Part shown: one piece after another, positions 27,740 to 38,610 of the stretch
Numbering within the stretch: position 1 is the stretch's first letter
How the letters are laid out: each line of letters starts with the position of its first letter
Source of the DNA: Massilia sp. H-1
GTDB lineage: Bacteria; Pseudomonadota; Gammaproteobacteria; Burkholderiales; Burkholderiaceae_D
NCBI GenBank assembly: GCA_024703915.1
Contig: CP087969.1
Span: 4,278,001 to 4,342,000, forward strand
Direction: 5' to 3'
DNA length: 64,000 nucleotides
Notes under the pieces: generated by a model
What the model was told of the DNA's origin: nothing
The model's database searches: none
What the model saw: only the letters and a program-made list of their open reading frames with translations
Translations under genes and position numbers: made by a program

Positions 27740-29930
27740 TCAATGATTCGTCTTTTTCGGATGCGGGTCGAAGGTCCGCAGGCCCGCGCCGATCAGGTCT
27801 GCTTAAGCACGCCCAGCGCCACGGTCGCCGACGACGGCGGCCAGGACGCTTTCAGGCTGGTCTGCAGCACCGGCTTTGAGGGCCGTCAGGCTCAGAATCA
27901 CGGTTTCAAGCGCGCCTTCGGCGAGCACCACTTTGCCGTCGCGCAGAATGACTGCGCGCCTGCCTGCCCCGCGCGGTGCGCAACGATCACGGGCAGGGTC
28001 GGGTCGGCGCCGTAGAAGATCACTTCGTCGTCGCACAGATCGGCCAGTTCCGCCACCGCCGGAATGGCGGCGTTGAGCACCGCCACGCCGTCCGGCAGGA
28101 TCACGTCGACCTGGGTGCGGATCGCGTTGGCCATGCCGTCCTGGTCGTTGATGTAGAACTCGCCCAGCGCTTCATGGCTAAGCCATGTCGGTGACCACGC
28201 CAACCTGGCACTTGTCGTAGGCCAGGCCGTCGGTCAGGATCATGCGCGCATTGCTCTCGAAGACAGCCGCTTGCACGGTGCGGTTGATCAGCAGGCGCTG
28301 GCTTAGCTTCCCAGGTGGCGGCATTGCTTAAGCCGTGACCAGGCGCTGGTCCAGGTACAGGCCTTCGGTGCTGACCACGCCGGTGTGCTTGCCGGTCAGG
28401 TGCACCAGGCAGCCGACCAGGCGCGCGGTCAGGCTGGTGCCCTGGGTGCCGGTGATGCCGACGATCGGCATGCGGCCGTTCTCGGCCTGGCCGAACAGGT
28501 GGCCGACGATGGCCTTGCCGATCGGGCGTGCTTCGCCTTCGGCCGGTTTCAGGTGCGACAGCAGGCCCGGGCTGGCATTGACTTCGATGATCGCGCCGCG
28601 CTGCTCGTCGAGCGGGCGGCTGATGTCTTCGCAGACCAGGTCGACGCCATGATGTCCAGACCCACGATGCGCGCCGCCAGTGCCGCTGCATGCGCGACCG
28701 AGGGATGCACCTTGTCGGTGACGTCGAAGGCGACATTGCCGTTCGGCTGAATCAGGACCTTCTGGCCTAGCCAGCGGGACCGACGCGGCGGTCATGCCCT
28801 GGCGTTTGAGTTCGAGGATGATCTCGGCGCCGTTTTCAGGCGACAGCGCGTTGAGCGGCGAATCTTCGCCGGTGCCGCGGCGCGGATCGGTATTGATCTG
28901 GCTGTCGACCAGGGCGGTGATATTGGAGGTGCCGTCGCCGGTGACCCACAGCGATTCGCCCTTGGCGGCGGCCACCACTTCGGTGCCGACCACCAGCAGG
29001 CGGTGTTCGTCGCCGGTGATGTAGCGTTCGACGATCACGCTTTCGCTTTCGCCTTTGCGGGCGGCCAGATGGTAGGCCGCTTCCACGTCTTCCTGCGTCA
29101 TCAGATTGAGCGACACGCCGCGTCCGTGGTTGCCGTCGTACGGCTTGACCACGACCGGCAGGCCGATGTCCTGCGCTTCGTCCCAGGCCTGGGCGGCGCT
29201 GCGCACGAGCGAGCCTTCCGGTACCGGCACGCCGCACGATTCGAGCAGCGTCTTGGTCAGGTCCTTGTCGCTGGCGATGCTCTCGGCGATCGCGCTGGTG
29301 CGGTCGGTTTCGGCGGTCCAGATGCGGCGCTGCGCGGCGCCATGGCCCAGCTGCACCAGGTTGCCGTCGGTCAGGCGGATGTGGGGGATGCGGCGTTCGG
29401 TTGCCGCTTCAACGATGTGTGCGGTCGACGGGCCGAGGCAATGGTCGTCGACGATCTCTTTCAGTGCGGCCACGGCGGCCGGCAGGTCGAAGGCGGTGTC
29501 CTCGATCGCGGCCATCAGCAGGTCGCGGCCGGTGTGCAGGGCGGCCATGCCGACTTCCGGCTGGCGGGTGCGGAACGCCATCTTGTAGACGCCGATTTCG
29601 CCGGTCGAACGGGTCTTGCCGAAACCGGTGCGCATGCTTAGGCCAGGTTTTGCAGCTCCAGCGCCACGTGCTCAAGGATGTGGCCGGACCAGGTGCCTTC
29701 TTTCAGGCGCTCGAGGAAGCCGCCGCGCTCGCCGACGCCGCAGCGGTGCTCGATCAGTCCCGGCAGCCATGCGATCAGCCGCTCGTACAGGCCGGGCAGC
29801 TTGTTCGAGGGGAAGTCTTCCAGCGCGCCAATATCCAGCCACGCTTCGATCACGGGGCGGTAGGTCCAGATATTCGGGCCCGCGCAGATGACTTACGCGG
29901 GAGGAACTCGATTGCTTTCTTCTTTGTCAT
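27740..29930 (-). CDS. Second cyanophycin synthetase paralog with degenerate Mur-ligase P-loop (CphA'/CphA2-like)
   Basis: It begins MTKKKAIEF and has the CphA layout: VSHLRGPNIWTYRPVIEAWLDIGALEDFPSN, ATP-grasp motifs (LLESCGVPVPEGSLVRS, LPVVVKPYDGNHGRGVSLN, VDLVCEDIS, GAIIEVNASPGLLSHL), then a Mur-ligase-like module ending LIGAGLRTFDP. The P-loop reads GITGTQGTSLTARL, with Thr where the Walker Lys should be (GTNGKT in the neighbour), so the second ATP site is probably dead. Altered GCCGGC sites: 27800-27807, 28178, 28300-28306, 28323-28330, 28768 and 29636-29643. About 725 aa, shorter than cphA. It lies upstream of cphA in the same orientation and is probably co-transcribed with it. Confidence 0.88.
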
Positions 29931-30109
29931 GTAATGATTTCTTGATAACAGGGCCTTGCGTTGTTGACGCGGAACGATCCTGGTGAGGCTATTTTGCAGC
30001 CGATCATGTTGTAGTACTTGCCCTACCGAAGCTTACCGCGCCAAACCGATTTCTGCCAGCCTCGATTCCTGAAAGATCCTTCCAGTGAACGGCTTACTTT
30101 TCCCATACG

Positions 30110-32392
30110 ATGACATCTAATCAACTAATTTCTCAAACCGGCACCGCCCCTGCACCGATTACCCTTCCTGGACAGTGGCAAGTTGAGGTTGAGAAAGAAC
30201 TTGCGTCAGGGGAAAACGTTTTAAGTGGCGTGGAGGTTGACCTCGATGCACGTTTACGTTTCCGCAAGGGGATGGTGGTCGTCACCAACCGCCGCCTGAT
30301 CGCCCGCGCGCCCGACGAGAAACAGTGGCAGCAGTTCAGCTACCGCCCCGGCCTGGCGCTGCGCCACCACGATCACGCCGGTGTCGGCCACCTGGAACTG
30401 GTGGACGAGCAGGGCCGCCTGGCGGCCTGGCGCTTCACCCTGGGCCAGAATTTGCACGCGATGCGCGTGCTGGACGCCTTCCGCGAACAGCTTGAGAGCC
30501 ATCTGTCCGGCCTGCCCGTCCACGTGGCCGAGCAGAACGTCTGCCCGAGCTGCAAGGCGCCGCTCGAGCCGGACCAGGACGAGTGCCCGATCTGCACCAA
30601 GGTGCTGTACACGCCGCCGTCGACCTGGACCCTGTTCCGCCTGTGGCGCTTCGCCAAACCGTACAGCGGTCAGCTGGGCCTGGGCTTTTTCCTGATGCTG
30701 GCCAGCACCGCCGCGCACATGATTCCGCCTTACCTGACCATGCCGCTGATGGACAACGTGCTGATCCCGTTCCAGAACGGGCAGCCGGTCGACACGAAGC
30801 TGGTGTGGATGTACATGAGCGGCCTGTTCGCGTCGGCCGTGCTGGCCTGGGCGCTCGGCTGGGGCAAGACCTATGTGCTGGCGCTGGTGTCCGAGCGCAT
30901 GGGCGCCGACCTGCGTTCGGCCACCTACGAGCACCTGATGAAGCTGTCGCTGGAATTCTTCGGCGGCAAACGCACGGGCGACCTGATGTCGCGCATCGGC
31001 AGCGGCAGCGACCGCATTTGCGTGTTCCTCTCGCTGCACCTGCTCGATTTCGCGTCCGACGTCCTGATGATCATCATGACCGGCGTGATCCTCTGTTCGA
31101 TCAATCCGACCCTGGCCGTGATCACCCTGGTGCCGCTGCCGTTCATCGCGTGGATGATCCACGTCGTGCGCGACCGCCTGCGCACCGGCTTCGAAAAGAT
31201 CGACCGCGTGTGGGGCGAAGTGACCAACGTGCTGGCCGATACGATTCCCGGCATCCGCGTGGTCAAGGCCTTCGCCCAGGAAAAGCGCGAAAGCGACCCG
31301 CTTCCGCGAAGCGAACCGCCATAATCTGGCCGTCAACGACAAGCTCAATAAGGTCTGGTCGCTGTTCTCGCCGACGGTATCGTTCCTGACCGAACTCGGT
31401 CTGCTGGTGGTGTGGGTATTCGGTATCTGGCAAGTGTCCAAGGGCGAAATCACGGTCGGCGTACTGACCCTGTTCATCACCTACAGCAGCCGTTTCTACG
31501 GCCGCCTCGATTCGATGAGCCGCATCGTGTCGGTGACCCAGAAGTCGGCATCGGCGGCCAAGCGCATTTTCGATATTCTCGACCATGTGTCGAGCGTGCC
31601 GGAGCCGGTCAACCCGGTCAAGCTGGACAAGATCGAAGGCCGCATCGACCTGCGCGAAGTCGGTTTCCGCTACAGGGAACCGGGCCGTCAATCGCGGCAT
31701 CAACCTCAATATCAAGGCTTAGCAGAATTCGTCGGCCTGGTCGGCCACAGCGGCTCGGGCAAGAGCACGCTGGTCAACCTGATCTGCCGTTTCTACGACG
31801 TGTCCGAAGGCGCGATCCTGCTCGACGGCGTGGACATCCGCTCGTTCGCCGTGTCCGACTACCGGCGCAATATCGGCCTGGTGCTGCAGGAGCCTTTCCT
31901 GTTCTTCGGCACCATCGCCGAGAATATCGCCTATGGCAAACCGGACGCCACGCGCGAAGAGATCATCGCCTCGGCCCGCGCCGCCCACGCCCACGAATTC
32001 ATCCTGCGCCTGCCGCAGGGCTACGACTCGATGGTCGGCGAACGCGGGCAAGGCTTGTCGGGCGGGGAGCGCCAGCGCATCTCGATCGCGCGCTGCTGAT
32101 CGATCCGCGCATCCTGATCATGGATGAAGCGACATCGTCGGTCGACTCGGAAACCGAAAAAGAAATCCAGAAGGCGCTCGACAACCTGGTCCAGGGCCGC
32201 ACCACGATCGCCATCGCGCACCGCCTGTCGACGCTGCACCGGGCCGACCGCCTGGTCGTGCTCGACCGCGGCGTGGTGATGGAAGAGGGCAGCCACGATG
32301 AACTGATGGCGCGCGAAGGCGCCTATTTCCGCCTCTACGAAGCGCAGGCGCGCAACGTCGATACGGACATGGACGACAAGGATGGGGAATAA
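30110..32392 (+). CDS. ABC exporter (permease-ATPase half transporter) with N-terminal zinc-ribbon domain
   Basis: A cytoplasmic N-terminal domain (~160 aa) ends in a zinc ribbon with CPSC and CPIC. Six predicted membrane helices follow (TLFRLWRFAKPYSGQLGLGFFLML...) and then an MsbA-type ATPase: Walker A GHSGSGKSTL, Q-loop LVLQEPFLF, signature LSGGERQRISIARA, Walker B ILIMDEATSSVD and H-loop IAHRL. Breaks occur at 31299, 31685, 31716 (GCTTAGC for GCCGGC in IKAGEFVGL) and 32093. About 760 aa. It is divergent from the two cyanophycin synthetase genes and three bases upstream of a DUF1854 gene. Export of a peptide-like polymer or precursor is suggested by this context; it is not shown by the sequence. 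Confidence 0.88.
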
Positions 32393-32394
32393 GA

Positions 32395-32864
32395 TGGGTA
32401 TCACGCATTTTCAACTGAGCCGCGACAGCTTCGGACGCCTGGTGCTGACCGACGATGAAGGACAAGTCCACGTCGGCGTCTCGCCGGTGCGCGCATTCCC
32501 GATCCAGGCGCCGGACAAGGGCATCTCGATGGTGCTCGGCGACGGCAAGGAAGTGGGCTGGATCGACGACATCGCCGTTCTGCCGCTGCCTGTGCGCGAA
32601 CTGGTGCAGGACGAGCTGGAAGGGCGCGAATTCATGCCCGAGATCCTGTCCGTGAAAAGCGTCTCCAGCTTCGCCACGCCGTGCACCTGGTACGTGCAGA
32701 CCGACCGCGGCGACACCGAATTCACGCTCAAGGGCGAGGAAGACATCCGCCGCATCGGCGCCACCTCGCTGCTGGTGGCCGACAATCACGGCATCAACTT
32801 CCTGGTGCGCGACATGTACACGATCGACAAGAACACGCGCCGCATCCTCGACCGCTTCCTCTAG
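32395..32864 (+). CDS. DUF1854 family protein, ABC exporter partner
   Basis: Uninterrupted 156-aa protein: MGITHFQLSRDSFGRLVLTD, then GISMVLGDGKEVGWIDDI, EGREFMPEILSVKSVSSFATPCTWYVQTDRGDTEF, FTLKGEEDIRRIGATSLLVADNHGINFLVRD and LDRFL. This is the DUF1854 pattern, a soluble protein repeatedly found beside ABC transporters of the upstream type and cyanophycin synthetase genes. The start lies two bases after the transporter stop, so the genes are co-transcribed. Biochemical function is unknown. Confidence 0.85.
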
Positions 32865-32872
32865 GACTGTCC

Positions 32873-33192
32873 ATGCACTATCTGCTCACCTACGACCTGG
32901 CGCCCGACTACCTGGAACGGCGCGGCCAGTTCCACGACGCACACCTGGCGCTGGCCTGGCAGGCGCAGGAGCGCGGCGAGATCATCGTCGCCGCGCAGCG
33001 CTGGCCGAACCGTCCGACATGGCGGTGCTGATGTTCAGCGGCGATTCATGCCGACGGTGGCCGAGCGCTTCGCCAAGGCCGATCCCTATGTGATCCACGG
33101 CCTGGTGACGGCTTATCGCGTGCGCCAGTGGAACACCGTGGTCGGCGAGAACGCCTTCACGCCCCTGCGTTGTGCTGTCGCAGCTTAGCTAA
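32873..33192 (+). CDS. YciI-like protein
   Basis: A small dimeric ferredoxin-like protein of about 105 aa: MHYLLTYDLAPDYLERRGQFHDAHLALAWQAQERGEIIVAG..., AEPSDMAVLMFSGDS, VAERFAKADPYVIHGLVTAYRVRQWNTVVGENA. It has the conserved YciI H and D region. Indels near 33000 and 33048 break the frame. At 33183-33189 GCTTAGC stands for GCCGGC, after which TAA (33190-33192) ends the gene. It follows DUF1854 by eight bases in the same direction. Confidence 0.8.
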
Positions 33193-33199
33193 GCCGCAG

Positions 33200-33821
33200 G
33201 TGAGCGAGCCCGGCCTCTACGCACCGCCGCGCTCATCGCTGGCCTAGGCCCGACCCTGGGCCAGGTACAGGTTTGGCGTCAATGGCGAGCGCGAATGTGC
33301 TTAGCCTGTGGCCGCGCATCGCCGCCAGCCTGATCGATTTTCTGATTGTCCTGCCGCTCGTCGTGCTGGAGTTTTATCTCGACGCGCATACGCGCTGGTC
33401 CGCGCTGTACACGCTGCTTCCCTACGAGTTGCTGACCCTGTTCCTGTATGTCTTCATGGTGGGGAAATGGGGTGCCTCGCCCGGCAAGATGCTGATGGGG
33501 ATGCGGATCGAAATGATGGATGGAACGCGGGCCACATGGAAGGCCAGCATGCTGCGCTATGTCGTCTACTGGGTGCTGGGCCTGATGATCAGCGCCGCCG
33601 ACATTGTCGCGGCGTTTGCCATCTCCGACGATGCTTACCAGGCCTTGTCCGAAACGCAGCAGCTTGACGCGCTGGCACAGCACGCGCCATGGTGGGGCAA
33701 TGCCGCCTTGATCGCGATCAGCATCTGGGCATTTTCCTGCCTCGTGATGCTGCTAGCAAACAAACGCCGCCGCACCTTGTATGATGTGCAGGCCGGAACA
33801 ATCGTCGTGCGCACGCGCTGA
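33200..33821 (+). CDS. RDD-family membrane protein 1
   Basis: GTG at 33200 begins VSEPGLYAPPRSSL, matching the leader style of the two neighbours. RDD core: LWPRIAASLIDFLIVLPLVVLEF (R-D), LFLYVFMVGKWGASPGKMLMGMRIEMMDG, ATWKASMLRYVVYWVLGL, and the last helix NAALIAISIWAFSCLVMLLANKRRRTLYDVQAGTIVV. Two altered GCCGGC sites (33242-33249 and about 33299-33305) and an indel near 33275 break the first 40 codons. About 205 aa. RDD proteins are small polytopic inner-membrane proteins; some act as Na+/H+ antiporters or stress-related factors. Confidence 0.85.
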
Positions 33822-33850
33822 CCCACCTCTCGCTGATGAAGGAAACCACC

Positions 33851-34447
33851 ATGCACGCAGATCCCTACGCACCGCTGCATCCTCGCTGTCCGGACCCACG
33901 CCTACCGAGCAGGGCGTGATCCGCTACTCCGGATTCTGGCAGCGGGTGGGAGCGTATCTGATTGATTTGCTGGTGGTCGCACCGCTGGGCGCGCTCGACT
34001 TTTTCATTGGCGGCAGCAGCCATCTGTATCCGCTGTATATTTTCATTCCCGGCCAGTGCCTCGGACTGTTCCTGCATGTCTGGATGGTGCGCAAGTACGG
34101 CGGTACGCCCGGCAAGCTGGTGCTCGGCCTGCGTATCAGCATGAGCGATGGCGCGGCGGTGACGCTGCTTAAGGACCTTGTTGCGCTATGCGGTCATGTG
34201 GGGGCTGGGCCTGAGCTCGTCGCTTGCGCTGATCATGGCCGCGATGAAAATCTCGGACGAGAACTATGCCGCCCTGAGCTACCTCCAGCGCAGCCAGGAA
34301 CTGGTCGCCAACGCACCGGGCTGGTTCACGGCCGTGACCGTGGTGTCGCAGATTTGGGTGGTGGCCTGCCTGATCACCATGCTGGCCAACAAGGAGCGCC
34401 GCTCCCTGCATGATTTCATCGCTGGCACCGCCGTCTTGCGCAAATAG
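33851..34447 (+). CDS. RDD-family membrane protein 2
   Basis: The start MHADPYAPL at 33851 is followed by GFWQRVGAYLIDLLVVAPLGALDF (R-D), LFLHVWMVRKYGGTPGKLVLGLRISMSDG, LLRYAVMWGLGLSSSLALIM and IWVVACLITMLANKERRSLHDFIAGTAVLRK. Indels near 33885 and 34178 break the frame. About 198 aa. Second of three tandem paralogs, all on the same strand. Confidence 0.85.
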
Positions 34448-34538
34448 CGCCATGGGGCAGGCTTAGCGCCAGCAAATAAGCCTTTCCTTCGACACCTTGC
34501 TCAAATTATAATTCATTTCGAAAAATTATCATTTAGCT

Positions 34539-35167
34539 AAGGAGTTCGGCGTGTCCCAACCCGGTCCGTACGCACCGCCCAGTTCCGCCGTTCACGGTCC
34601 GACACCTGCCGAGCTGGCCGCCAGGGCCAGCGGCCAGTATCCGCTGGCCAGCATCGGCCAGCGCATTGGCGCCGCCTTGCTGGACATTTTCCTGTGCTTG
34701 CCCTTGCTCGGACTGCAGGTCTACCTGAGCACGGTAAGCCGCCCGGCCGACGTCGTCGCGCTGATCGCGCTCCAGGTGTTCTTCCTGTTCCTCGCGGTCG
34801 GCATGGTGGGCGTCTGGGGCGGCACGCCAGGCAAGCTGATCATGGGTTTGCGCGTGGTCCTGGCTGACCGCACGCCTGCCACCTGGAAGGCGAGCATCTT
34901 GCGCTATGCCGTTTTCGGCGTGATGGGGCTGCTTGCCGCGGCCGGGCAGGTCGTGGGCAAGCTGCGTTTGCTTATACCGATTACCTGGCGCTGGATTACC
35001 TGACGCGTTCCAGACTGCTTGAGGCTCAGATGCCCGCATGGACGTCGGTGGTCGATGGGGTGATGCTGGTGTGGACCATCGGGTGTCTTATTTCCTTTGT
35101 CGCCACCAAGCAGCGCCGCACCCTGTACGACTTCCAGGCGGGCACCATCGTCGTGCGCACGCGCTGA
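34539..35167 (+). CDS. RDD-family membrane protein 3
   Basis: GTG at 34551, preceded by AAGGAG (34539-34544; included in the span as the start-deciding site), gives MSQPGPYAPPSSAVHGPTPAELAARASGQYPLASIGQRIGAALLDIFLCLPLL. It continues with FFLFLAVGMVGVWGGTPGKLIMGLRVVLADR, ATWKASILRYAVFGVMGLLAAA and VMLVWTIGCLISFVATKQRRTLYDFQAGTIVVRTR. One indel near 34970 breaks the frame. About 205 aa. Third of the tandem paralogs; an AT-rich gap (34448-34538) precedes it, so it may have its own promoter. Confidence 0.85.
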
Positions 35168-35209
35168 GCAGCATCGATTTCGACCACCACTGTAGAGGAA
35201 GAAGTAGCA

Positions 35210-35581
35210 ATGAAAAAACTGATCGTCGCCGCACTGCTGTGCATCTCGGGCTCCGCCTTCGCCAACTCGGCATGCGACAAGCCGAAGAATGATTTCGACG
35301 ACCTGTATTGCCTGAACAAGGTGTATCAGGAAGCGGACAAGGAATTGAACGAGAACTACAAGGCGCTGGTCGCCAAGCTGGATGCGGACGGGAAGAAATC
35401 CCTGAAGACCAGCCAGCTCGCATGGATCGCGGCACGCAACAAGAATTGCTCGAAGCGCGAGGCGACCGCTTTCTACGTCAACCTCGACTGCGCGGCCAGC
35501 ACCACCATCGAACGCGCCCACTTCCTGCAAGACCGCGTGCGCGAGTGCGCCAGCTCGGGCTGCCTGAACAGCAAGCTGTAA
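35210..35581 (+). CDS. DUF1311 (LprI-like) secreted protein
   Basis: Intact 123-aa protein. Signal peptide MKKLIVAALLCISGSAFA, then the DUF1311 pattern: DLYCLNKVYQEADKELNENYKALVAKLDADGKKSLKTSQLAWIAARNKNC. The conserved Leu-x-x-x-Gln-x-x-Trp and paired Cys (NSACD, LYCL, NKNC, LDCA, RECASSGC) are present. Family members include lysozyme-inhibitor-like LprI proteins. AGGAAGAAG precedes the ATG. It is convergent with the DUF885 gene. Confidence 0.85.
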   Translation: MKKLIVAALLCISGSAFANSACDKPKNDFDDLYCLNKVYQEADKELNENYKALVAKLDADGKKSLKTSQLAWIAARNKNCSKREATAFYVNLDCAASTTIERAHFLQDRVRECASSGCLNSKL

Positions 35582-35615
35582 GGGCCGAAGCAGGACGCCA
35601 GCCCCGGTGCTTAAC

Positions 35616-37444
35616 TCACCTGGCGCTGGCGATCCAGGCGTCCACGCGCGCTTCCAGAATCGACAGCGGCAGCGTGCCATCGCCGATCACCACTTCGTGG
35701 AACTTCGGCAGCGAGAACTTGTCGCCCAATGCCGTGCGTGCGCGCTCGCGCAATTCCAGAATCTTCAGTGAGCCGGTCTTGTAGGCCAGTGCCTGGGCTT
35801 AAGCCACACCATATAGCGTTCGATCTGGTTCTTGGCGCGGCCTTCGCTCCAGCCGAGCGCGCCTGCCATGTAGGTGATCGCCTGCTCGCGCGTCCAGCCC
35901 TTGGCGTGGATGCCGGTGTCGACCACGAGTCGTACCGCACGCATCAGTTCCGCATTCAGGTGGCCGAAATAGGCTTCCGGATCGTCGAACAAGCCCATTT
36001 CCTTGCCCAATGTTTCGGAATACAAGGCCCAGCCTTCGGTATAGGCCGCGCTGTTCGGGTTTTCGGTATTGAACTTGCGGAAGTCGGGCAGATCCAATTC
36101 CTTGAGCAGGGCAGCGTGCAAGTGGTGGCCGGGTTGCCCTTCGTGCAGGAACAGGGTCACCATGCCGGTGCGGCTGTAATCCTTGGGGTCATTGACCACC
36201 GCCCAAAACACGCCCGGGTGCGAGCCATCGGCCATCGGATGGGGTGTAATGGTCGCTGGCGGTGGCGCGCGTCAGTTCGGGCTCGAGCTGCAGTTCGATC
36301 TGCGCCTTCGGCAACAGGGTAAACATGGACGGCAGCTTGGTCTTCACCTTGGCGTCAATGGCAAGGTAGGCGTCCAGCACTTCCTGTTCGGTCTTGAAGG
36401 ATTTGAATTTCGCCTGCGCGGTCACCCATTGCGGCAGCGCATTGGCCGGTCCGTCGTAGCCCAGCTTGGGTCCCAGTGCCACCCATTGCTGCTGGATGCG
36501 CGCCACTTCCTTCCAGGCCCGTTTCATGGATCTGGTCCGGGGTCAGCTTGAGGGTGGTGCGGTCGTTTACTTGCGCCTGGTACCAGGCGGCGCCGTTCGG
36601 CAGCGCGCTCCAGCCAGTGCTGCTGCGCCCGGCTGGCAGGTAGTCTTGTTCGAGGTAGACGGCCAGGCGGTCCAGCGCTTAAGCATCAGTTTGGCGGCGG
36701 CATCGCGGTAGGCGGCGGTCAGCTTCTTCTTGTCGGCGGCCGAGAACGTGGCCGGGAATTGCTTGGCTTGGCGAATAGTAAATGCTCGCTTCCGGCGTCT
36801 TGCTTTGCAGCTGCTTGAACTGCGGCAGCATGGCTTCGATGATCGGCTTCGGTTGCACGATGCCCTGGCGCACGCCTTCGCGCATGTTGGCGATCGCCTG
36901 GTCTATCCATGCTTAAGCAACTGTTTCAGGCGGTTCAGGTAATCCTGTTGCTGCTTGACGGTGGCCAGCGGCTGGGAGCCGGTGCCGCTCGCGTAATTGG
37001 CCAGGGTGCCGGGCACATGATCGAAATGGTCGAGCGGCAACAGATGGTCGGGGAATTTGGACAGGCTCAGCACGCTGTCGAGTTCATACACGAGCAGGTC
37101 GTAGGTCAGTGCATCCTTGGCCGAAAGGCGCTGGCGCGGCATGCCTAGGCCAGCTGCTTTTGCATCTTGCGGTACAGGGCGAATTGGGCGTCGCGGCGCT
37201 TGGGCGAAATCGTCAGGCCAAGCTGGTCGTTGTAGCGGCTGTCGCCGTTGGCCGTGGCGAACAGCATCGGGTTGAAGGTCGCGCGCCTGGTGGAAAGCGG
37301 CGGCCAGCTGCGCCAGCTGCTTTTCACGGGCGCCAAGGCGTGACGGCGGCGGCTTAGCTCCAGCATGGCGGCCGGGGCCGCGATCACGTTGGCTGCCAGC
37401 AAGCTGGCGGCAATGGCGGAAACACGCAATGCAGAACGGAACAT
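35616..37444 (-). CDS. DUF885 metallopeptidase-like exported protein
   Basis: Signal peptide MFRSALRVSAIAASLLAANVIAA. DUF885 proteins have an M2/M3-like zinc peptidase fold. The zinc motif is FLHEGQPGHHLH, with the downstream YTEGWALYSETLGKEMGL that supplies the third ligand region, then AKGWTREQAITYM and YMVWPAQALAYKTGSLKI. At least seven altered GCCGGC sites lie in the gene (about 35799, 36667, 36765, 36910, 37144-37151, 37349 and others), all resolved to family-consistent residues such as WPAQALAYK. Indels near 35935, 36236, 36527 and 37285 also occur. About 600 aa, normal for the family. Confidence 0.88.
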
Positions 37445-37570
37445 GGGGAGGCATCCTCGGTAGTTGAGCGTGGCGATAGAATACACGACGGCTGTGCTGT
37501 AAGGCACTTTGATTGTGCTTAAGCAGTTGCGGCATACTGGGCAAGCGAAAAACGGACTGAAAGGCTGGCC

Positions 37571-38042
37571 ATGCCAATGCAGAAGACGATTCCCGCAGCA
37601 CATCCCGATGCCTACATCGCTTCCCTGAGCGGATGGCAGCAGCGTTATGCGGCCGCCTTGCGCACCGCGGTGGGCGAATCCGGGGTCTTGCGCGAGGTGA
37701 TCAAATGGGGCCACCTCGTCTATTTCATGAACGGCCCGGTGCTGCTGATTCGCGCCGAAGCGAACCGGGTGCTGTTCGGCTTCTGGCGCGGGCAGCGGCT
37801 GCAGGCGATCGAGCCGCGCCTCAAGTCCGGCGGCAAGTACGAAATGGCGACCCTGGCCCTGACCGAACACACGCCGCTCGAGCGATCGACCGTGCTGGCG
37901 CTGGTGCGCGAGGCCATCATCCTCAATGCCGTGCTGGGCGACCCGACCAATCTCGATTTTCCCCGCCACATGAATGGCCACGCTTACCATGGCGAAGCCG
38001 ATGCCCATCGGCACCACGCTCAACCTTCCCGACAGGAATTAA
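37571..38042 (+). CDS. DUF1801 (YdhG/YjhG-like) protein
   Basis: MPMQKTIPAAHPDAYIASLSGWQQRYAAALRTAVGESGVLREVIKWGHLVYFMNGPVLLI..., FGFWRG, GKYEMATLALTE and LVREAIILNAVLGDP follow the DUF1801 pattern (conserved KWG/W-Y face). The 3' end is uncertain. In the main frame no stop occurs at the expected place; a one-base shift gives a stop at 38040-38042 just before the next gene. About 150 aa. Confidence 0.72.
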
Positions 38043-38046
38043 ACGC

Positions 38047-38577
38047 ATGTCCGAACCCGCTATCCGTCCGCTGTCCGCCACGCCCGACACCGTCCGTGTG
38101 TTGTCCGATCTGTTGGTGGAGGTGGTCGCCAACGGCGGCTCGGTCAGCTTCATGCATCCGCTTGCCGAGCAGGACGCGGCCGCGTTCTGGACCGCCTCGC
38201 TGGCCGCCGCGGCGCGGCGAGCGCGTGGTGCTCGGCGCCTGGGACGAGGGCAAGCTGGCCGCGACCGTAACGCTGCTGCTCGATTGCCCGCCGAACCAGC
38301 CGCACCGCGCCGAGATCGCCAAGATGATGACCAAGGTCAGCCATCGCGGGCGCGGGCTGGCCTCGGCCCTGATGCGCGAGGCCGAGCAACTGGCGCTTGC
38401 GCGCGCGGCAAGACCCTGCTCGTGCTCGACACGGCCACCGAAGGCGGCGCCGCGCCGCTGTACGAGGGGCTGGGGTTCACGCTGACCGGCACGATTCCGG
38501 ATTACGCCCTCAAGCCCCATGGCGGCCTGACCGGCACCATGATTTACTGGAAGCGACTGGCGGCCGAATCCCGATAA
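38047..38577 (+). CDS. GNAT family N-acetyltransferase
   Basis: Begins MSEPAIRPLSATPDTVRVLSDLLVEVVANGGSVSFMHP. The acetyl-CoA binding motif A is EIAKMMTKVSHRGRGLASALMREAEQLA (R-G-x-G-L/A), followed by LLVLDTATEGGAAPLYEGLGFTLTGTIPDYAL. Two indels (about 38215 and 38405) break the frame. About 176 aa; substrate unknown. Confidence 0.85.
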   Translation: MSEPAIRPLSATPDTVRVLSDLLVEVVANGGSVSFMHPLAEQDAAAFWTASLAAAARRARGARRLGRGQAGRDRNAAARLPAEPAAPRRDRQDDDQGQPSRARAGLGPDARGRATGACARGKTLLVLDTATEGGAAPLYEGLGFTLTGTIPDYALKPHGGLTGTMIYWKRLAAESR

Positions 38578-38610
38578 CATGGGCCGTGCTGTTCACGCGA
38601 CGAACCCGCC

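Noticed and set aside
34168..34175. CTTAAG in the second RDD gene as an altered site
   Set aside because: It reads LK in frame with the preceding codons; the nearby frame break is a separate single-base loss.
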